Shown: piece by piece, positions 17,814 through 28,723 of the stretch
How positions within the stretch are numbered: position 1 is the first letter of the stretch
Layout: the number at the start of each line of letters is the position of its first letter
Source: Methylobacterium bullatum
GTDB taxonomy: Bacteria; Pseudomonadota; Alphaproteobacteria; Rhizobiales; Beijerinckiaceae
Assembly: GCA_902712845.1 (NCBI GenBank)
Contig: LR743504.1
Location: 2,144,001 to 2,208,000, forward strand
Direction of reading: 5' to 3'
DNA: 64,000 bases
Notes under the pieces: model-generated
Databases searched by the model: none
Seen by the model: the letters and a program-made list of their open reading frames with translations, nothing else
What the model was told of the DNA's origin: nothing
Made by a program: the position numbers and the translations under genes

Positions 17814-19148
17814 TCAAGCTCCGCCGACCTCGTCGAGGAACCTTTCGATCGCCTGCTCCGTCCGAGGCTTCGTTCGCGCCTGAGCGATGTAGTCCAGCCC
17901 TGCCTCCGACACCGCCTCGGCATGGACTTCCTCGGTGCAGAGTCGCTGGATGGACTCTGCCAGATCGTCCAGCGTCTCGGCGAGAGCCGGATACGGGGCT
18001 GGTAGGTCCTCTTCCAGGTCGCCCCAAAGCAAGCCCGCCAGCGGAACGCCGGCCGACAGGCACTCGTGCTGCGCCAGGCCGAACCCAGCCCAGGGCGGCA
18101 GAGGACTGACGTAGCACGAACAGGAGCTCTGCAATTCTTCCTTGGCGCGCCTGTCTAGAAAGCCTCCTACCGTATCCTGTCCGTACATGACGACGTCGAC
18201 GGATCGCCGCTTGGCCAGTTCGATGACCTGATGGGTCAGCGCCAGGTCGTAGCGATCGCGCGTGTTCGGCCGCGACTTCATCGTCCAGGCGCGGTCCGCG
18301 CTCCATCGGTATTGTCGCTCGGGCTTATACCAGGGGGCGATGACCCAGGACGGTTTGTGCAGCAGCGCCGGATGATGGGTGCGCTGAAGGGCCAAAACCT
18401 TGCGGGACAAGGTGATGACGCCGTCCACCTCGTCGATGAGCTTGGGCGGAAGAAGCCCTGCACGCCCGTTGTGGATGATCCAGATGTGGGCGGCATCGGG
18501 CAGCCGCCTCCTCGCTTCCTCGAGCTGCAGTGGGGTGGTCACGAGGACGGCCGCGACGTTCTCGTCGCTTCCGTCCCAGGACGGAACCTGGAGCAGGGCC
18601 GATTCCGCCAAGCCGTCATGATCGCCGAGCTTGGCCGCTTCCAGGCTCCATCCGCCGGCGGACGCCCAGTTGTTGAGGAGCGTCGGCGATTGCAGCGCCG
18701 CAACGACGCGCGGCACGCCTGCGCGTTTCGCGGATACGACGGGGCGTCGGAGGAGCGGCCGGGTCACCTCCTTGCGCCGGGCGGCGGGCTGCCCGGCATC
18801 GAGATCCGCACTGGAGAGATAGTTGGCGAGATCGATCTCGAACGACCGAACGTGATCCGACTCGCTGTGCTCCAGACGGAACACAACGAATACCTCGTTG
18901 GAGAAGGCGAGCTTGGCCCGTCCGAAACTGGCTGCGAGCAGACGTACCGGAATCTGCTCGATCAGGCCTTTGTGGCAAACGACCTGCCGGACAGAGGGGA
19001 TATGATCGAGGTCCGAGAAGGCGATCAGATCCGGGCGATACTCCTTGAGCCCGTCCGGTGCCGCCGTGGCGGCAAGAAGTGCCCTGTCTTCGTCCAGGAA
19101 CGCGAGGAGTGCCCCCCAATACGGATCCACCGGCTGAGTTCCGCTCAT
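17814..19148 (-). CDS. Putative GT-B glycosyltransferase-like protein
   Basis: The gene encodes 444 residues. Start ATG at 19148 is preceded by GAGGATGAGG. No close family is recognised by eye. The C-terminal half contains GFGLAQHECLSAGVPLAG, which matches the Glu-containing signature near the nucleotide-sugar site of GT-B enzymes (GFGLxxxExxxxGxP). The middle contains a short Rossmann-like stretch (AHIWIIHNGRAGLLP) and VDGVITLSRKV, as in GT4 proteins. The N-terminal part is unassigned. There is no signal peptide or membrane segment. The gene interrupts the usual cox-assembly to thrC gene order and may have been inserted. Its sugar and acceptor are unknown. Confidence 0.65.
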   Translation of the reverse strand: MSGTQPVDPYWGALLAFLDEDRALLAATAAPDGLKEYRPDLIAFSDLDHIPSVRQVVCHKGLIEQIPVRLLAASFGRAKLAFSNEVFVVFRLEHSESDHVRSFEIDLANYLSSADLDAGQPAARRKEVTRPLLRRPVVSAKRAGVPRVVAALQSPTLLNNWASAGGWSLEAAKLGDHDGLAESALLQVPSWDGSDENVAAVLVTTPLQLEEARRRLPDAAHIWIIHNGRAGLLPPKLIDEVDGVITLSRKVLALQRTHHPALLHKPSWVIAPWYKPERQYRWSADRAWTMKSRPNTRDRYDLALTHQVIELAKRRSVDVVMYGQDTVGGFLDRRAKEELQSSCSCYVSPLPPWAGFGLAQHECLSAGVPLAGLLWGDLEEDLPAPYPALAETLDDLAESIQRLCTEEVHAEAVSEAGLDYIAQARTKPRTEQAIERFLDEVGGA

Positions 19149-19368
19149 CTCGACCTCATCCTCTTCGATCCGGCGAGACCCCGAATGTGCCTCACGAAAC
19201 TCCCACCGCGCCGTCGCCCTCGGTGCGAGGACAGGTCGTCACGGAAGGCGTCCTGAAGCCTTCTCTAGCCGCGAAGAGGGCGGCGCGCATCTACCGGCGG
19301 ATCGTGTTCTCGAGGGAGCTCCATGCTTTCGGGAGGACCGGATCGAGACCATCCCCTCCGGCCCTGAC

Positions 19369-19791
19369 CTATGCGGTGTCGCCGGGCGCCTTGACGAGGC
19401 GGCAGCCGTTGATCCGCCATGTGCCGTCGCTCTGCTTTTCGAGGCTGTAGAGCGCCATCCAGTCGACGCCGTTCTCGTCCTGCAGCTTCATCCCCAGGGT
19501 AAGCCCGTCCTCTCCGCTCTCCTCGACACGGTCGATTCTGAAGCTGCGGGCGCGGTAGACGGCGGCATATCCCTTCCGCACCATCTCGATGAACGTCTCC
19601 GGTGAGGCGAACATCCCCTGGATCGAAGGGGCGGCCTGGGCATAGGCGGTGGCCGCGTCGTCCTTGCGGAACGCCTCGATCTGCCGCTCCACCGTCGCCC
19701 GCGCCTCGAGCTTCGCTGCTTCATCTGCGGCCCGGGCCGGTTCTGAAGCGAGACAGGTGAGGGCGATCAGCAGGGAGAGGACGGCGCGCAT
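19369..19791 (-). CDS. Exported DUF4864 protein
   Basis: The start at 19791 gives 140 residues. The signal peptide MRAVLSLLIALTCLASEP ends at ARA-AD. The mature part is a cystatin/NTF2-like DUF4864 domain, with a helix VERQIEAFRKDDAATAYAQAA, then FIEMVRKGYAAVYRARSF and a C-terminal WMALYSLEKQSDGTWR strand pair. Family function is unknown; it is periplasmic or lipid-side by its signal. It is close to the end of the cytochrome oxidase block on the same strand, 95 bases after the SURF1 gene. Confidence 0.8.
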   Translation of the reverse strand: MRAVLSLLIALTCLASEPARAADEAAKLEARATVERQIEAFRKDDAATAYAQAAPSIQGMFASPETFIEMVRKGYAAVYRARSFRIDRVEESGEDGLTLGMKLQDENGVDWMALYSLEKQSDGTWRINGCRLVKAPGDTA

Positions 19792-19886
19792 GAACCACAC
19801 TCCGCGACAAGGTCGTCCACCCTCAGGATAGCGCGACGCGTCCGACCGGCAAGAGTGAGCTCGGACCCCGAGCCCTGTCGGCTTCC

Positions 19887-20663
19887 TCATGTGGCAGGAT
19901 TGCTCGCGGAGCCGTTCCCTTCTTCCGAAAGGCGTTTCCATGCGAAGACGCCGAAGACGCCGACGAGGCAGGCGGCGATGCCGAACCATGTGAAGGCGTA
20001 TTGCATGTGGTTGTTGGGAAGGTCGACGCGAAGCTGTCCGCCCTTGGGCCAGCCGCCGGGGTTCGGCGTGGCATCCGCCTCGATGAGATAGGGCATCACG
20101 GTGAGCCCCCTCGCGGCAGCGATGCCGTCGATGTCGCGATGGAACCACTCTCCCTTGGCGGGCTCTGGCGGCGGCACGAACATGGTCCGTATCTCCGGTC
20201 CGCGCAGCATCCCGGTGATCGTCACCGATCCTGCCACCTGTCCCGGCTGGCGGCGCGCCGCATCCTTCAACTCCGTGGGCACGAAACCCCGGTTGACGAT
20301 GACGAGGCTGCCGTCATCGTCCCGCTTCAACGGTGTCAGAACGTAGAAGCCCTGGAGGGCCTTGCCCGGCACGGCACCGGCCGCGAGACCGTGGACGAGG
20401 GTCTCCTGGTCGTTCAGCAGCGTCCCCGTCGCCCGCACGCGCTCGAACTCGTCCCGCGCAGGATCCCAATCGTTTCGGGCTGGGAGGGGGGCAGGGGGCT
20501 CGGCGCGCGAGCGGGCGACGATGCGGCCGATCAGAGCCTCCTTCTCGCCCTTTCGATGCAACTGCCACACACCGAGGCTCAACAGGATGGCCAAGCAGAT
20601 CAGCGAGGCGATGGCGGGCGCGGCCAGCGCCCGCACGGCGCCCGGACGAACAGGCTTGGGCAT
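19887..20663 (-). CDS. SURF1 family cytochrome oxidase assembly protein
   Basis: The gene encodes 258 residues with the SURF1 layout: one N-terminal membrane helix (ASLICLAILLSLGVWQLHR), a large periplasmic domain with the family stretches GFYVLTPLK and VNRGFVP, and a C-terminal helix (YAFTWFGIAACLVGVFGVF) preceded by NNHMQYA. SURF1 helps place heme a in subunit I of aa3 oxidase. The start codon overlaps the stop of the DUF983 gene (TGATG). It fits the preceding oxidase genes. Confidence 0.92.
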   Translation of the reverse strand: MPKPVRPGAVRALAAPAIASLICLAILLSLGVWQLHRKGEKEALIGRIVARSRAEPPAPLPARNDWDPARDEFERVRATGTLLNDQETLVHGLAAGAVPGKALQGFYVLTPLKRDDDGSLVIVNRGFVPTELKDAARRQPGQVAGSVTITGMLRGPEIRTMFVPPPEPAKGEWFHRDIDGIAAARGLTVMPYLIEADATPNPGGWPKGGQLRVDLPNNHMQYAFTWFGIAACLVGVFGVFAWKRLSEEGNGSASNPAT

Positions 20664-21031
20664 CAGCGAAAGCGCCCCTGTTCGGCTTTATTGGCGAATT
20701 GAAGTGCAGCCAGCATCCCCTTCAACGGGCGCACGAGGGCGAGGCTCAGCCCCACCGACAGGGTGATGGCCACCACGGCATGGACCCAGATCGGCGGCTC
20801 GAAGGTGATCTCGAGCCAGAGCGCCAGCCCGACGACGACGATGCCGACGATGGACATGACGAAGAAGGCGGGGCCGTCGCCGGAATTGAAGTTCGAATAG
20901 TCGAGGCCGCAGACCTCACAGGACGGCCGGAACGTGAGGAAGCCGTCGAACATCGCGCCCTCGCCGCAGCGGGGGCAGCGGCAGCGCAATCCGGTGGGGA
21001 CCGGAGGCGGTAGCGGCCGACGTGGGTTCAC
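20663..21031 (-). CDS. DUF983 zinc-ribbon membrane protein of the cox cluster
   Basis: The gene encodes 122 residues. The N-terminus holds two CxxC pairs (CRCPRCGEGAMF and CEVCGLDY), a likely zinc ribbon. Two membrane helices follow (AFFVMSIVGIVVVGLALWL and WVHAVVAITLSVGLSLALV). DUF983 genes regularly sit between ctaE and SURF1 in alphaproteobacteria. Their role in oxidase assembly is inferred from that context only. It overlaps the SURF1 start by one base. Confidence 0.88.
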   Translation of the reverse strand: MNPRRPLPPPVPTGLRCRCPRCGEGAMFDGFLTFRPSCEVCGLDYSNFNSGDGPAFFVMSIVGIVVVGLALWLEITFEPPIWVHAVVAITLSVGLSLALVRPLKGMLAALQFANKAEQGRFR

Positions 21032-21172
21032 GATGCTTGCTCCTTGGCGACGGGGGAATTCGCCATCCGCCCCATATGGGATTCCCGTCGAGTCATGGCA
21101 CGAAAAAGGGCGGCTCGCGCCGCCCTGATTCTCATACCTGTGTCGCTTCGCCCCAATGAGGCGCAGTCAGTG

Positions 21173-22024
21173 TCAGTGAGCCGCCGTGCCGGCACCCCAG
21201 ACGTAGATCGAGGCGAACAGGAACAGCCAGACCACATCGACGAAGTGCCAGTACCAGGCGGCGAACTCGAAGCCGAGATGCTGCTGGACCGTGAACTGGC
21301 CGAGATAGACCCGGTAGAGGCAGATCGCGAGGAAGATCGTGCCGATGATGACGTGAGCGCCGTGGAAGCCCGTCGCCATGAAGAAGGTCGCCGAATAGAT
21401 GCTGCCCGAGAAGCCGAAATGCGCGTGGCTGTACTCGTAGGCCTGGCAGGCCGTGAACAGCACGCCGAGGATGATCGTGAGCCACAGGCCATATTTCAGG
21501 CCCTTGCGGTCGTTGTGCAGCAGGGCGTGGTGGGCCCAGGTGATCGTCGTGCCGGAGGTCAGCAGGATCAGCGTGTTGAGGAGCGGCAGGTGCCAGGGAT
21601 CGAACGCCTCGATGCCCTTCGGCGGCCAGGTGCCCCCGGTGAAATCCAGGCGCGTGGTCTGGATCGGGTCGGCGGTGTAGAGCGCAGCCTCGAAGTAGGC
21701 CCAGAACCAGGCGGCGAAGAACATCACCTCGGAGGCGATGAACATGATCATGCCGTAGCGGTGGTGAAGCTGCACGACACGGGTATGGTCGCCGGCATTC
21801 GCCTCGTGGACGACGTCACGCCACCAAGCGAACATCACGTAGAGCACGCCGATCGTGCCGGCGCCGAAGATGTAGGGGCCGGGGCTGAGCGTGCCGATCT
21901 GCAGGCTCTTCATCCAGAACACGGCGCCGAACGCCATGAGGAAGCCGGAGAAGGCACCCAAGAGCGGCCAAGGGCTCGGGCTCAAGATATGGAAGTCGTG
22001 ATTCTTGGCGTGCGCCTCGGCCAT
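21173..22024 (-). CDS. ctaE: Cytochrome c oxidase subunit III
   Basis: The start [14 protein letters not shown] at 22024 is preceded by GGAGAAGAG and gives 283 residues. Seven membrane helices are visible. Conserved segments include [18 protein letters not shown], with the lipid/proton-entry Glu, and [15 protein letters not shown]. The C-terminus ends in [20 protein letters not shown]. It is the aa3 oxidase subunit III that stabilises catalytic turnover. A terminator-like hairpin lies between it and ctaG upstream, so it may also have its own promoter. Confidence 0.96.
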   Translation of the reverse strand: MAEAHAKNHDFHILSPSPWPLLGAFSGFLMAFGAVFWMKSLQIGTLSPGPYIFGAGTIGVLYVMFAWWRDVVHEANAGDHTRVVQLHHRYGMIMFIASEVMFFAAWFWAYFEAALYTADPIQTTRLDFTGGTWPPKGIEAFDPWHLPLLNTLILLTSGTTITWAHHALLHNDRKGLKYGLWLTIILGVLFTACQAYEYSHAHFGFSGSIYSATFFMATGFHGAHVIIGTIFLAICLYRVYLGQFTVQQHLGFEFAAWYWHFVDVVWLFLFASIYVWGAGTAAH

Positions 22025-22140
22025 CTTAACTCTTCTCCTCACCCCGGGCCCAATGCCGCGAACGGCTTTGACCTTCTGAACGTTCGGCTACACCGGAACC
22101 CTTAATCGGGACGGCGCAGTGTTGTCACGCTTGAGACCTC

Positions 22141-22168
22141 AAAAATCTGGCGCGTCGAAAACGCGTCC
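22141..22168 (-). terminator. Terminator-like hairpin between ctaG and ctaE
   Basis: Read on the minus strand, bases 22167-22149 form a stem of about 7 bp (core ACGCG/CGCGT, one G-T pair) with a short TTTCG loop. AGATTTTTG follows, giving a run of five T at 22145-22141. It lies just after the ctaG stop and would end or attenuate the upstream cta transcript before ctaE. Confidence 0.55.
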
Positions 22169-22188
22169 CGCCAAATTATTTGACCGCC

Positions 22189-22803
22189 TCAGAAATTGGT
22201 TTTCGCACCCTTGCCGTCGGTCGTCGCCAGGGCGGCCGAGGGCTGGCCGTTCTTCGACGCGAAGTAGGTGTAGGAGAGCGTCAGTTCCTGCAGATGGGCG
22301 GTGTTCGAATCGGCGCGCACGGCCGGATCGATGTAGAACACCACCGGGAAATCCATCGTCTCGCCGGGCTGCAACGTCTGCTCGTTGAAACAGAAGCACT
22401 GGATCTTCACGAAGAAGCTGCCCATGAGCCCCGGCTGGACATTGTAGGTCGCGATCCCCGTCGAGGGGGTCGTCCCCGTGTTCTTGACGCGGAAGAACAC
22501 GGTCTTCGTCTCGCCCAGTCGCGCCTCGATCTTCGGCGTCTCCGCGACGAAGCGCCAGGGCAAGGTCGAAGCGACGTTGGTGTCGAAATGGACGACCATG
22601 CTGTCGTCCACCGCCACCTGCGTCGGAGCGAGGCCGACCCGAGGTGTCCCGTCATAGCCCGTGGCCTTGCAGAACATGTCGTAGAGCGGCGCCGACGCGA
22701 AGGCGAGGCCGATCATGCTCAGAGCCAGACCCGCACAGGCGAGGGCGGTGACCGAGGCCTTGCGGTTCGGCGTGCTGCTTGGCTTGGTGGGCATGTCCGT
22801 CAT
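22189..22803 (-). CDS. ctaG: Cytochrome c oxidase assembly protein CtaG/Cox11
   Basis: The gene encodes 204 residues. It has a single N-terminal membrane anchor (ALACAGLALSMIGLAFASAPLY split across about residues 20-41) followed by an immunoglobulin-like periplasmic domain. The copper-binding motif CFCF is C136/C138 in KIQCFCFNEQ. Cox11/CtaG delivers copper to the CuB site of subunit I. It lies between the coxF-like gene and ctaE, as in other alphaproteobacterial cox operons. Confidence 0.95.
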   Translation of the reverse strand: MTDMPTKPSSTPNRKASVTALACAGLALSMIGLAFASAPLYDMFCKATGYDGTPRVGLAPTQVAVDDSMVVHFDTNVASTLPWRFVAETPKIEARLGETKTVFFRVKNTGTTPSTGIATYNVQPGLMGSFFVKIQCFCFNEQTLQPGETMDFPVVFYIDPAVRADSNTAHLQELTLSYTYFASKNGQPSAALATTDGKGAKTNF

Positions 22804-22846
22804 GATGACGTCCGACTCTCTTCGCTGAACGACCCGGTCGACGCGG

Positions 22847-23020
22847 TCACAGCGGGCGATTGAGGATCTGCGGTCCGAGCTTGGCGATGGTCAAAGCGTA
22901 GAAGATGGCCACGAGGACGAACAGCACCGTAGCGATGGCGATGGAACGCCTGCGCTGGCGCTGGCGCTCTTCCGGTGTCAGCTGCCGCGGCGGAGGGGAT
23001 TTACCCGGCACCGAGGTCAC
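22847..23020 (-). CDS. CoxF-like small membrane protein
   Basis: The gene encodes 57 residues from a GTG start at 23020 that overlaps the ctaB stop (GTGA). It has a proline-rich and basic N-terminus ([12 protein letters not shown]), then one membrane helix ([20 protein letters not shown]) and a short tail. Small proteins of this shape, called CoxF in rhizobial and Paracoccus-type operons, lie between ctaB and ctaG. Their role in oxidase assembly is not well defined. It is annotated because of the overlap coupling and conserved place. Confidence 0.75.
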   Translation of the reverse strand: MTSVPGKSPPPRQLTPEERQRQRRRSIAIATVLFVLVAIFYALTIAKLGPQILNRPL

Positions 23021-23979
23021 GCGAGCACCGCGCGGTAGAGCCCCAGGCCCTGCTCGGCCAGGACCGCCGAAAACAGGAGGAACAGGTAGAGGATGGAGAA
23101 GCCGAACATGCCGAGCGCGGCCTTGCGTTCCGCCTCGCCCTCGCGGTTGCGATAGACATGGACACTGAAGGCCAGCATCCCGAGGCCGCCGATGAAGGCG
23201 GTGACGCCGTAGAGCCAGCCGCCGAAGCCGAGGAACACCGGGGCGAGGCCCACCGGGAACAGCAGGATCGAGTAGTAGATGATCTGGCGGCGGGTGGATT
23301 GCGGGCCGGCGACGTTGGGCATCATCGGGATGCCAGCCTTGGCGTATTCGCCGGCCTTGATCAGCGCGAGCGCCCAGAAATGCGGCGGGGTCCAGATGAA
23401 GATGATGAGGAACAGGATCGTCGATTCGATGCCCACCGATCCCGACACGGCGGCCTGACCGATCATCGGGGGCAGAGCGCCGGCGGCGCCGCCGATGACG
23501 ATGTTCTGCGGCGTCGCCCGCTTCAGCCACATGGAATAGACGACCGCATAGAAGACGATCGTGAAGGCCAGGAGCGAGGCGGCGAGCCAGTTCGAGGCGA
23601 GGCCGAGGACCAGCACCGAGCCAACCGACAGGACGATGCCGAAGGCGAGGGCCTCGCCGGGCTGGATGCGGCCGCCGGGGATCGGTCGGGTGGCGGTGCG
23701 GGTCATGACCGCGTCGATATCGGCATCCCACCACATGTTGAGGCAGCCGGAGGCGCCGGCACCCACCGCGATCATCAGGAGCGAGATCACGCCGACGACG
23801 GGCTGGATGTGAACGTGCGAGACCACCATGCCGACGAGGGCGGTGAAGATCACCAGCACCATCACGCGCGGCTTCAGGAGTGCGAAGAAATCCGCGACCT
23901 CACCGCCGACCATCATCGGGGTCGGCGCGAAATCGTGCGGCTCGGCGGCAGCGGAGACGCTGTTCGACAGGCTCGTCAT
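23017..23979 (-). CDS. ctaB: Protoheme IX farnesyltransferase (heme O synthase)
   Basis: The gene encodes 320 residues of the UbiA-type prenyltransferase superfamily with about nine membrane helices. The first Asp-rich site is [19 protein letters not shown], and a second lies around [14 protein letters not shown]. The enzyme converts heme b to heme o, the precursor of heme a used by the neighbouring ctaD product. The stop overlaps the GTG start of the coxF-like gene by 4 bases. It is separated from ctaD by about 200 bases containing a hairpin. Confidence 0.96.
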   Translation of the reverse strand: MTSLSNSVSAAAEPHDFAPTPMMVGGEVADFFALLKPRVMVLVIFTALVGMVVSHVHIQPVVGVISLLMIAVGAGASGCLNMWWDADIDAVMTRTATRPIPGGRIQPGEALAFGIVLSVGSVLVLGLASNWLAASLLAFTIVFYAVVYSMWLKRATPQNIVIGGAAGALPPMIGQAAVSGSVGIESTILFLIIFIWTPPHFWALALIKAGEYAKAGIPMMPNVAGPQSTRRQIIYYSILLFPVGLAPVFLGFGGWLYGVTAFIGGLGMLAFSVHVYRNREGEAERKAALGMFGFSILYLFLLFSAVLAEQGLGLYRAVLA

Positions 23980-24083
23980 GGGGTCCCGATACTGTTGTCG
24001 GTATGGCCGGAATTCGGATCACGCCGTCTCTGGCGCCGCCCTTTGCGGGATGTCGCTCGGTGAAGAGGGGCATCCGGTAAAGA

Positions 24084-24109
24084 GCGAGGACCGCTCGCGC
24101 GATCCTCGC
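24084..24109 (-). terminator. Hairpin between ctaD and ctaB
   Basis: GCGAGGA (24084-24090) and TCCTCGC (24103-24109) form a perfect 7-bp stem with a 12-base loop. On the minus strand it is followed by TCTTTACC. The weak T-run suggests a partial terminator or processing site between the structural gene ctaD and the assembly genes. The rest of 23980-24177 shows no gene. Confidence 0.4.
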
Positions 24110-24177
24110 AATCCCTAGTGTCGTTTTAGAACAATCGCAATTTCGACGCCGATCGCGATCGTGAAGACGGCAGCGCC

Positions 24178-25821
<1,644 letters not shown>

Positions 25822-25913
25822 TCAGGTTTCTCTAAATCTCTCGATTTGCGAATGGACCGACCCGATGAGGGGCCGGTCCAGCCGGTGCCGTCGAGCGGCG
25901 CCGGAAAAAGCCG

Positions 25914-26765
25914 CTACTTGGCTTCTGCGAACTTCGAACCGTCGTCGAGGCGGGCGAACTTGGTCTTCCCCTCGGCGAGCCAGGCGGCATAGGCCTCGTC
26001 GCTCACGACCTGCACGGTGATGGGCATGTAGGCGTGGCGGGCGCCGCAGAGCTCCGAGCACTGGCCGTGATAGATGCCCTCGCGCTCGGCCTTGAACCAG
26101 AACTGGTTCAGGCGGCCGGGGATCGCATCGATCTTGAAGCCGAATGACGGCATAGCCCAGGAATGCAGCACGTCGGCCGCGGTCACCTGGATCTTCACGA
26201 TCTTATTCACCGGAACGACCATGTCGTTGTCGGTGCCCAGCAGCTTGGGCTGCTTCTCTTCGTCGATATTGGCATCGAAGGTGAAGCCGCCGCCATTCTC
26301 CACGGCCGGGTACTCGTAGGACCAGTACCAGGCATGGCCGATCACCTTGATGATGACGTCGGCCTTGGGGTCCGAGAGCTGGGTGCGCAGCAGGCGGAAC
26401 GAGGGGATGGCCACCGCCACCAGGATCAGCACCGGGACGATGGTCCAGGCGATCTCGATCATGGTGTTGTGAGTGGTCTTGGACGGGACCGGGTTCGCCT
26501 TCGCGTTGAACTTGATGATGCAATAGACGATCAGGCCCAGCACGAAGGCCGAGATGCCGAAGGAGAGCCAGTGCATCCCCTGCTCGAACGTGTGGATGTC
26601 CCGCGCGTTCTCGGTGACGGCGACCTGACGGTCCATCTGCCACGGCTCGGGCTGGCCGATGCCCGCCGCCAGAGCGGTTGTAGATACGAGGGCGGTGCCG
26701 AGCGCAGCAAAAGCGCCCGCAGCAAGTCCCCATGATGACCGGTGTTGCGCCTGCGTGGTCCGCAT
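25914..26765 (-). CDS. ctaC: Cytochrome c oxidase subunit II
   Basis: The gene encodes 283 residues. It has a signal peptide-like N-terminus ending near LAAG, two membrane helices (about 65-83 and 103-122) and a periplasmic cupredoxin domain. The CuA ligands are H201, C236, C240, H244 and M247, in HGQCSELCGARHAYM and VLHSW. It accepts electrons from cytochrome c. It is the first gene of the oxidase block and is divergent from the LysR gene at 27189. The Shine-Dalgarno-like GAGAGG is just before the ATG. Confidence 0.97.
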   Translation of the reverse strand: MRTTQAQHRSSWGLAAGAFAALGTALVSTTALAAGIGQPEPWQMDRQVAVTENARDIHTFEQGMHWLSFGISAFVLGLIVYCIIKFNAKANPVPSKTTHNTMIEIAWTIVPVLILVAVAIPSFRLLRTQLSDPKADVIIKVIGHAWYWSYEYPAVENGGGFTFDANIDEEKQPKLLGTDNDMVVPVNKIVKIQVTAADVLHSWAMPSFGFKIDAIPGRLNQFWFKAEREGIYHGQCSELCGARHAYMPITVQVVSDEAYAAWLAEGKTKFARLDDGSKFAEAK

Positions 26766-27188
26766 GTGCCTCTCGTGGCTCCCCTTGGTATCGTTCTACG
26801 TCGTCCCGCAGCGTCTTGCGACTTTTGACGTCGCGCGCAAGTCCTCGCTCAACGGGAAAGGCAAGCCTCGATCACGTATTTCGGGCCGGCATTGCCGGTG
26901 TCAGACCACATGGAGGTCGGCGGCGCAACCGCAACAGCGTCGCATGGATGTGGCTTTCCCCGTAGTGCAGGCCGAAGGGAGCCCGAATGACGAGCGGGGT
27001 TCAAACCGATTTTGCTCTGCGGCAAACTTAAATTTATCTTACGACGGTCTTCGGGGTTGAATCCATCGCCAGTATAGCGCCGTTCCCGCTATGGAGGGGG
27101 CCTGATCCCATGCGAGGATGCCTGTGCTCGTCCAGGTTTCGAGCGCGCCGGAGGCCGGAACGGGGATGAACACGATAAGGTCCCGGCG
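26766..27188. promoter_or_regulatory. Divergent promoter region (423 bp) between ctaC and the LysR gene
   Basis: No credible gene was found; the short frames here lack family features. The segment must carry the cta operon promoter (-) and the regulator promoter (+). It is locally less GC-rich near 27010-27050 (CTTAAATTTATCTTACG), a likely melting region. No -35/-10 pair or operator could be assigned with confidence. Confidence 0.35.
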
Positions 27189-28097
27189 GTGATCGAGCGT
27201 CTCGAATTCCTCCTTGCCTTGGCCCGCGAGCGGCATTTCGGCCGGGCGGCGCAATTCTGCAACGTGTCTCAGCAGACCCTCTCGGCCGGGGTGAAGCAGC
27301 TCGAGGAGCGGCTCGGCGTCCTATTGGTGGAGCGCGGGTCCCGCTTCCAGGGGTTCACCCCCGAAGGTGAGCGCGTCCTTGATTGGGCACGCCGGATCGT
27401 CGGCGACGCGCGCGCCATGCGGGAAGAAGTGGCCAGCTTGCGCCGGGGTTTGTCGGGCACCCTGCGGCTCGCGGCGGTTCCCACCGCGACGCCCATCGTC
27501 GCTTCGTTGACGACACCCTTCCGTGCCCGCCACCCCGATGTGCGGTTCTCCGTCCACTCGACGACCTCCGGCGAGATCGGCCGATTGATCGCCGACCACG
27601 AGATCGATGCCGGAATCACCTATCTGGAGAACGAGCCCCTCGGGAAAGTCATCGCGGTGCCGCTCTACCGCGAGCGCTACCGCCTGCTCACGGCCATCGA
27701 CGGCGTCTACGGCAAGAGGGATTCGGTCAGCTGGGAGGAGGTCGGTCGTCTGCCCCTATGTCTGCTCACGCCGGACATGCAGAACCGCCGCATCATCGAC
27801 GGGCACTTGCACAATGCCGGGCGGGATGCCGCGCCGCTGCTCCAGTCGAACTCCATGATCGTGCTGCTCACCCATGTCCGCACGGCGAAATGGGCGAGCG
27901 TGATGCCCGCTGTCCTCGCCGACAGCTTCCGCCTGAGTGAGCGCGTCCGCTCCGTTCCGATCGGTGAGCCCGATGTCAGCCATATGATCGGGCTGGTGGT
28001 GCCGGAGCGGGACCCGATGACGCCCCTTTGCGCGGCGCTCATCGTCGAGGCCCAGGCCATCGCTCCCACCGTCGCCGACGACATCGCTTCGCTCTGA
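27189..28097 (+). CDS. LysR-family transcriptional regulator, probable formate dehydrogenase regulator
   Basis: The gene encodes 302 residues from a GTG start. The winged helix-turn-helix is at residues 1-60 (FGRAAQFCNVSQQTLSAGVKQ), followed by a linker helix and a two-lobed periplasmic-binding-like effector domain (90-295). It lies just upstream of and in the same direction as the fds operon. In other bacteria a LysR gene next to fdsGBACD (FdsR) responds to formate, so this is the most likely role. It is an inference from context. The effector domain alone does not tell the ligand. Confidence 0.85.
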   Translation: MIERLEFLLALARERHFGRAAQFCNVSQQTLSAGVKQLEERLGVLLVERGSRFQGFTPEGERVLDWARRIVGDARAMREEVASLRRGLSGTLRLAAVPTATPIVASLTTPFRARHPDVRFSVHSTTSGEIGRLIADHEIDAGITYLENEPLGKVIAVPLYRERYRLLTAIDGVYGKRDSVSWEEVGRLPLCLLTPDMQNRRIIDGHLHNAGRDAAPLLQSNSMIVLLTHVRTAKWASVMPAVLADSFRLSERVRSVPIGEPDVSHMIGLVVPERDPMTPLCAALIVEAQAIAPTVADDIASL

Positions 28098-28249
28098 CGA
28101 GCTCTCTCAACGCGCTCGTCACGCTGTCCTTTTGCAGCGCACAATAGAATTATAACAAAAAAGCATTGTCGAACGACCGAACCGCGCGATTGATTCACGG
28201 TCGGAGATATACCACCTTGGAACGAGAAGAAGTTCACCGGGTAGGAACA
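28098..28249 (+). promoter_or_regulatory. Leader of the fds operon with AT-rich core
   Basis: The segment between the LysR gene and fdsG contains an AT-rich block at 28141-28165 (ACAATAGAATTATAACAAAA) in otherwise GC-rich DNA. TATAAC at 28151-28156 could be a -10 element and TTTTGC at 28131-28135 lies near a -35, though the spacing is short. A LysR site would be expected here. The assignment is tentative. Confidence 0.35.
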
Positions 28250-28723
28250 ATGCTGCAGCACGAGCCCTGGAGCGCGCAGCGTGCGGCCGGCATCATCGCC
28301 GACCACACGCATCTCGAAGGCGCCACGCTCCCCATTCTCCACGCCTTGCAGGAGACCTTCGGTTACGTGGACGAGGGCGCTGTGCCCCTGATCGCGGATG
28401 CGCTGAACCTGTCGCGGGCCGAGGTTCACGGCTGCATCACGTTCTATCACGACTTCCGCCGCGCGCCCTCGGGTAAGCATCAGGTGAAGCTGTGCCGCGC
28501 CGAAGCTTGCCAGGCCATGGGCTCCGACGCCCTCCACGCCGACATCCTCGCCCGCCTCGGCATCGATTGGCACGGGACGACGCCGGACGGTCAGATCACC
28601 GTCGAGCCGGTCTACTGCCTTGGCCTCTGCGCCAACGGTCCGGGCGCTCTGGTCGACGACGAGCCGCTCGCGCGCCTCACCGCCGACTCCCTGGAATCGG
28701 CCCTCACGGAGATGAAGTCGTGA
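28250..28723 (+). CDS. fdsG: NAD-dependent formate dehydrogenase gamma subunit (NuoE-like)
   Basis: The ATG start at 28250 follows TAGGAACA and gives 157 residues; a TTG at 28166 would add 28 residues that do not fit the family. It has a thioredoxin-like 2Fe-2S fold with ligands C82, C87, C123 and C127 (CRAEAC and CLGLC). It corresponds to NuoE and carries electrons between the FMN and Fe-S chain in the soluble FdsABG enzyme. The stop overlaps the fdsB start (GTGA). Methylotroph nomenclature would call it fdh2C. Confidence 0.93.
   Translation: MLQHEPWSAQRAAGIIADHTHLEGATLPILHALQETFGYVDEGAVPLIADALNLSRAEVHGCITFYHDFRRAPSGKHQVKLCRAEACQAMGSDALHADILARLGIDWHGTTPDGQITVEPVYCLGLCANGPGALVDDEPLARLTADSLESALTEMKS

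Noticed and set aside
19058..19450. 130-residue plus-strand frame overlapping the GT-like and DUF4864 genes
   Set aside because: It overlaps two minus-strand genes with better support and has no domain.
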